Shown here: positions 63,201 to 64,000 of the stretch, piece after piece
Layout of the letters: each line of letters begins with the position of its first letter
Position numbering within the stretch: the first letter of the stretch is position 1
From: Phalacrocorax aristotelis
Taxonomy: Eukaryota > Chordata > Aves > Suliformes > Phalacrocoracidae
Assembly: GCF_949628215.1 (NCBI RefSeq)
Contig: NC_134276.1
Span: forward strand, 61,355,733-61,419,732
Direction of reading: 5' to 3'
Length of the DNA: 64,000 bases
Program-made: the position numbers and the translations under genes
Notes under the pieces: generated by a model
What the model saw: the letters and a program-made list of their open reading frames with translations, nothing else
What the model was told of the DNA's origin: nothing
Databases searched by the model: none

Positions 63201-63987
63201 AACCTGAGGCAATGTTTAAATCTTGTGCTGACTTCTTGGAGTCAGTAACTGGTATTCTTTGATCCCTAGTTGCTCAATGTACTTTTAACCAATATGAGAT
63301 CAAGATGCAGTAAGTATCTGATTTCTTCCCACACATCTACAGCTGCATTTAGATGGCAATCTGTAGAACAGAACTACTGGGAATCAAACATTTATTTTAA
63401 GCACAATGGCTAAGAGCTAGTGGAAGGATTTACATTATTCTGCTGCCCTCAGTGAGAACTACCTGGTAAAATCAGTTCCTTGTGCAGTAGCTTTTGTGAA
63501 TGGGCTTTTGCTCAAGTCTTGAGGTATATTCAAAGATTATGTTTGTTTTCCCCCTGTCACAGGTGCACTTGTGACTGCCACTGATTTGCCAGAACTGCTG
63601 GGAAACCTTCAGCACAACGTTCTCCAAAATACAAAATTGAAATGCAAGCACCAGCCTCGTGTTAAGGAATTGTCTTGGGGAATCGATCTCGAAAAGAACT
63701 TTCCTAGGTCTTCCTGTCACTTTGACTATATTATGGCTGCTGATGTAGTTTACCACCATCCCTTCCTGGATGAACTCCTCCTAACTTTTGATCACTTGTG
63801 CAAGAATGACACTGTTATTCTGTGGGCTATGAAATTTAGGCTGGACAAAGAGAACCAATTTGTGGGCAGGTTTCAGTCACTGTTTGACTTGGAGGTGGTC
63901 TCTAATTTCCCCAGTTTGAACATAACCTTATATAAGGCAATGAGGAAAGGCAGGATGAAAACGAGACCCTCCAAACTGATGGTCTGA
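45140..63987 (+). CDS. METTL21E: METTL21E protein-lysine methyltransferase
   Basis: Four exons join in phase to 254 codons: 45140-45203, 59900-60057, 62509-62626 and 63563-63987, stop TGA. The protein is a seven-beta-strand SAM-dependent methyltransferase of family 16. Motif I is [19 protein letters not shown] with E98, G100, G102 and G104. The acidic post-I residue is D121 in [11 protein letters not shown]. The D-x-x-Y motif is A173[13 protein letters not shown]. The block [15 protein letters not shown] at 60-74 is typical of METTL21C/E. Family members methylate non-histone proteins, and mouse Mettl21e is known from skeletal muscle. The C terminus ([20 protein letters not shown]) and the position directly after ERCC5 favour METTL21E over METTL21C. 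The human locus at this place is a pseudogene, while this copy is open throughout. Confidence 0.88.
45204..47558 (+). other. METTL21E: METTL21E intron 1, 5' part
   Basis: A pyrimidine-rich open stretch lies at about 46784-47150, with no conserved protein sequence. No other gene is seen. Confidence 0.5.
47559..48062 (-). mobile_element. Solo LTR, ERVL-like, minus strand
   Basis: This is the same LTR family as 27722-28285 in the opposite orientation. On the minus strand it starts TGTCTTGGTTTTGGCTGGG and ends AACCACAACA. The five bases CCCTG lie directly on both sides (47554-47558 and 48063-48067), a target-site duplication of the size typical for ERVL. No internal region is present. Age: moderate; the flanking duplication is still exact. 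Confidence 0.9.
48063..51388 (+). other. METTL21E: METTL21E intron 1, middle part
   Basis: A/C-rich low-complexity sequence lies at 48645-48800. A 20-base AT palindrome is at 50927-50946. I see no exon or RNA gene. Confidence 0.5.
50927..50946. repeat. 20-base perfect AT-rich palindrome
   Basis: TTTTACATATATATGTAAAA equals its own reverse complement. It lies in a longer AT-rich stretch and is probably low-complexity drift. Confidence 0.8.
51389..51480 (+). pseudogene. 5S rRNA-like relic
   Basis: The segment parallels 5S rRNA in order. 'gagattaagtagggtcaggc' corresponds to the 5S internal promoter region (gaagctaagcagggtcgggc), followed by 'cagcacttgaaagagac' for the 5S tagtacttggatgggagac, and the end 'cccctgtaggt' for ggtgctgtaggc. 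The 5' part is shorter and more diverged. It could be an old 5S retropseudogene or the head of a 5S-derived SINE such as the AmnSINE1 group. Confidence 0.55.
51481..56122 (+). other. METTL21E: METTL21E intron 1, before the CR1
   Basis: No exon or named element is supportable. A run of 18 C lies at 54666-54683, with C-rich flanks, and a T15 run is near 55438-55452. Confidence 0.5.
54666..54683. repeat. Poly(C) run of 18
   Basis: Eighteen consecutive C follow two TCCC-type blocks. Runs of this kind are prone to length error in sequencing. Confidence 0.9.
56123..59785 (-). mobile_element. CR1 LINE, long copy with ORF1 end, endonuclease and reverse transcriptase
   Basis: On the minus strand the element runs from about 59785 to the 3' end CCATTCTATGATTC at 56123-56137. 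The ORF1 C-terminal part lies at about 59261-59602 ([20 protein letters not shown], then [20 protein letters not shown]), a block I recall from CR1 ORF1. The apurinic-type endonuclease is at about 58612-59032 ([19 protein letters not shown]). The reverse transcriptase is at about 56900-57880, with [20 protein letters not shown] and the active-site block [10 protein letters not shown] near 56985-57015. The coding frame is broken into at least seven separate open pieces, so the copy is inactive. Full-length avian CR1 is about 4.5 kb, so this one lacks roughly the first 0.8-0.9 kb. It ends about 115 bases before a METTL21E exon. Confidence 0.95.
59900..60057 (+). CDS. METTL21E: METTL21E coding exon 2
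   Basis: The exon follows the acceptor TTTGCTTCCAG and encodes [40 protein letters not shown] and [12 protein letters not shown], ending TCG|GTACAA. The YGAVVWP block is a METTL21-family signature just before motif I. Confidence 0.95.
60058..62508 (+). other. METTL21E: METTL21E intron 2
   Basis: The 2.45-kb AT-rich intron shows no gene, RNA or named repeat that I can support. Confidence 0.55.
62509..62626 (+). CDS. METTL21E: METTL21E coding exon 3: SAM-binding motif I
   Basis: After the acceptor TCCCCTACAG it encodes [20 protein letters not shown] then [20 protein letters not shown], ending G|GTGAGT. The glycine-rich E-x-G-x-G-x-G loop binds S-adenosylmethionine. Confidence 0.96.
62627..63562 (+). 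other. METTL21E: METTL21E intron 3
   Basis: A 936-base intron ending CCCCCTGTCACAG. No other feature is seen. Confidence 0.6.
63563..63987 (+). CDS. METTL21E: METTL21E last coding exon
   Basis: The exon encodes [20 protein letters not shown], then [38 protein letters not shown], and [20 protein letters not shown] near the end. The DVVYHH block supplies the substrate-side motif of family 16. Stop TGA at 63985-63987; the last 13 bases of the window are 3' UTR. Confidence 0.96.
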
Positions 63988-64000
63988 AAGAGAGATACAG

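Overview
The window is vertebrate nuclear DNA, almost certainly from a bird. It carries several CR1 LINEs with the avian-type 3' end (ATTCTATGATTC), two solo LTRs of an ERVL-like type common in neoavian birds, CpG-island promoters and multi-exon genes with consensus splice sites. The species cannot be told from the sequence alone.

Four protein-coding genes are present, in the order and orientation I remember from mammals (human chromosome 13 region). (1) POGLUT2 (KDELC1), minus strand, 2358-6378: only the first four coding exons (residues 1-220) are here; the rest lies left of the window. (2) BIVM, plus strand, 11321-23951: nine coding exons that join in phase to 503 codons. (3) ERCC5 (XPG), plus strand, 25999-41321: fifteen coding exons that join in phase to 1137 codons, with all nuclease catalytic acids and the PCNA-binding box intact. 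(4) METTL21E, plus strand, 45140-63987: four coding exons that join to 254 codons; the first lies 14.7 kb upstream of the second.

Region by region: 1-2357 is POGLUT2 intron 4, largely an ancient CR1. 2358-6378 is POGLUT2, with a younger CR1 piece in intron 1. 5.9-6.8 kb and 9.05-10.5 kb are two CpG islands that serve POGLUT2 and BIVM, which are transcribed away from each other. BIVM intron 2 holds a 606-base pure pyrimidine tract containing 28 perfect copies of an 18-base unit. A third CpG island at 25.4-25.9 kb, with NRF1-like and ZNF143-like sites, is the ERCC5 promoter. 41.4-45.1 kb is intergenic. The 14.7-kb METTL21E intron contains a solo LTR, a 5S-rRNA-like relic and a 3.7-kb CR1 copy.

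Functionally the genes are unrelated neighbours: an ER Notch/fibrillin O-glucosyltransferase, a conserved protein of unknown role, the 3' nuclease of nucleotide excision repair, and a muscle-type lysine methyltransferase. I found no new multi-gene system. The most interesting signals are splice-level and domain-level: ERCC5 carries two U12-type introns (one GT-AG, one AT-AC) plus a GC-AG intron, BIVM has a Cys/His pattern resembling papain-like cysteine peptidases, and METTL21E, a pseudogene in human, looks intact here.
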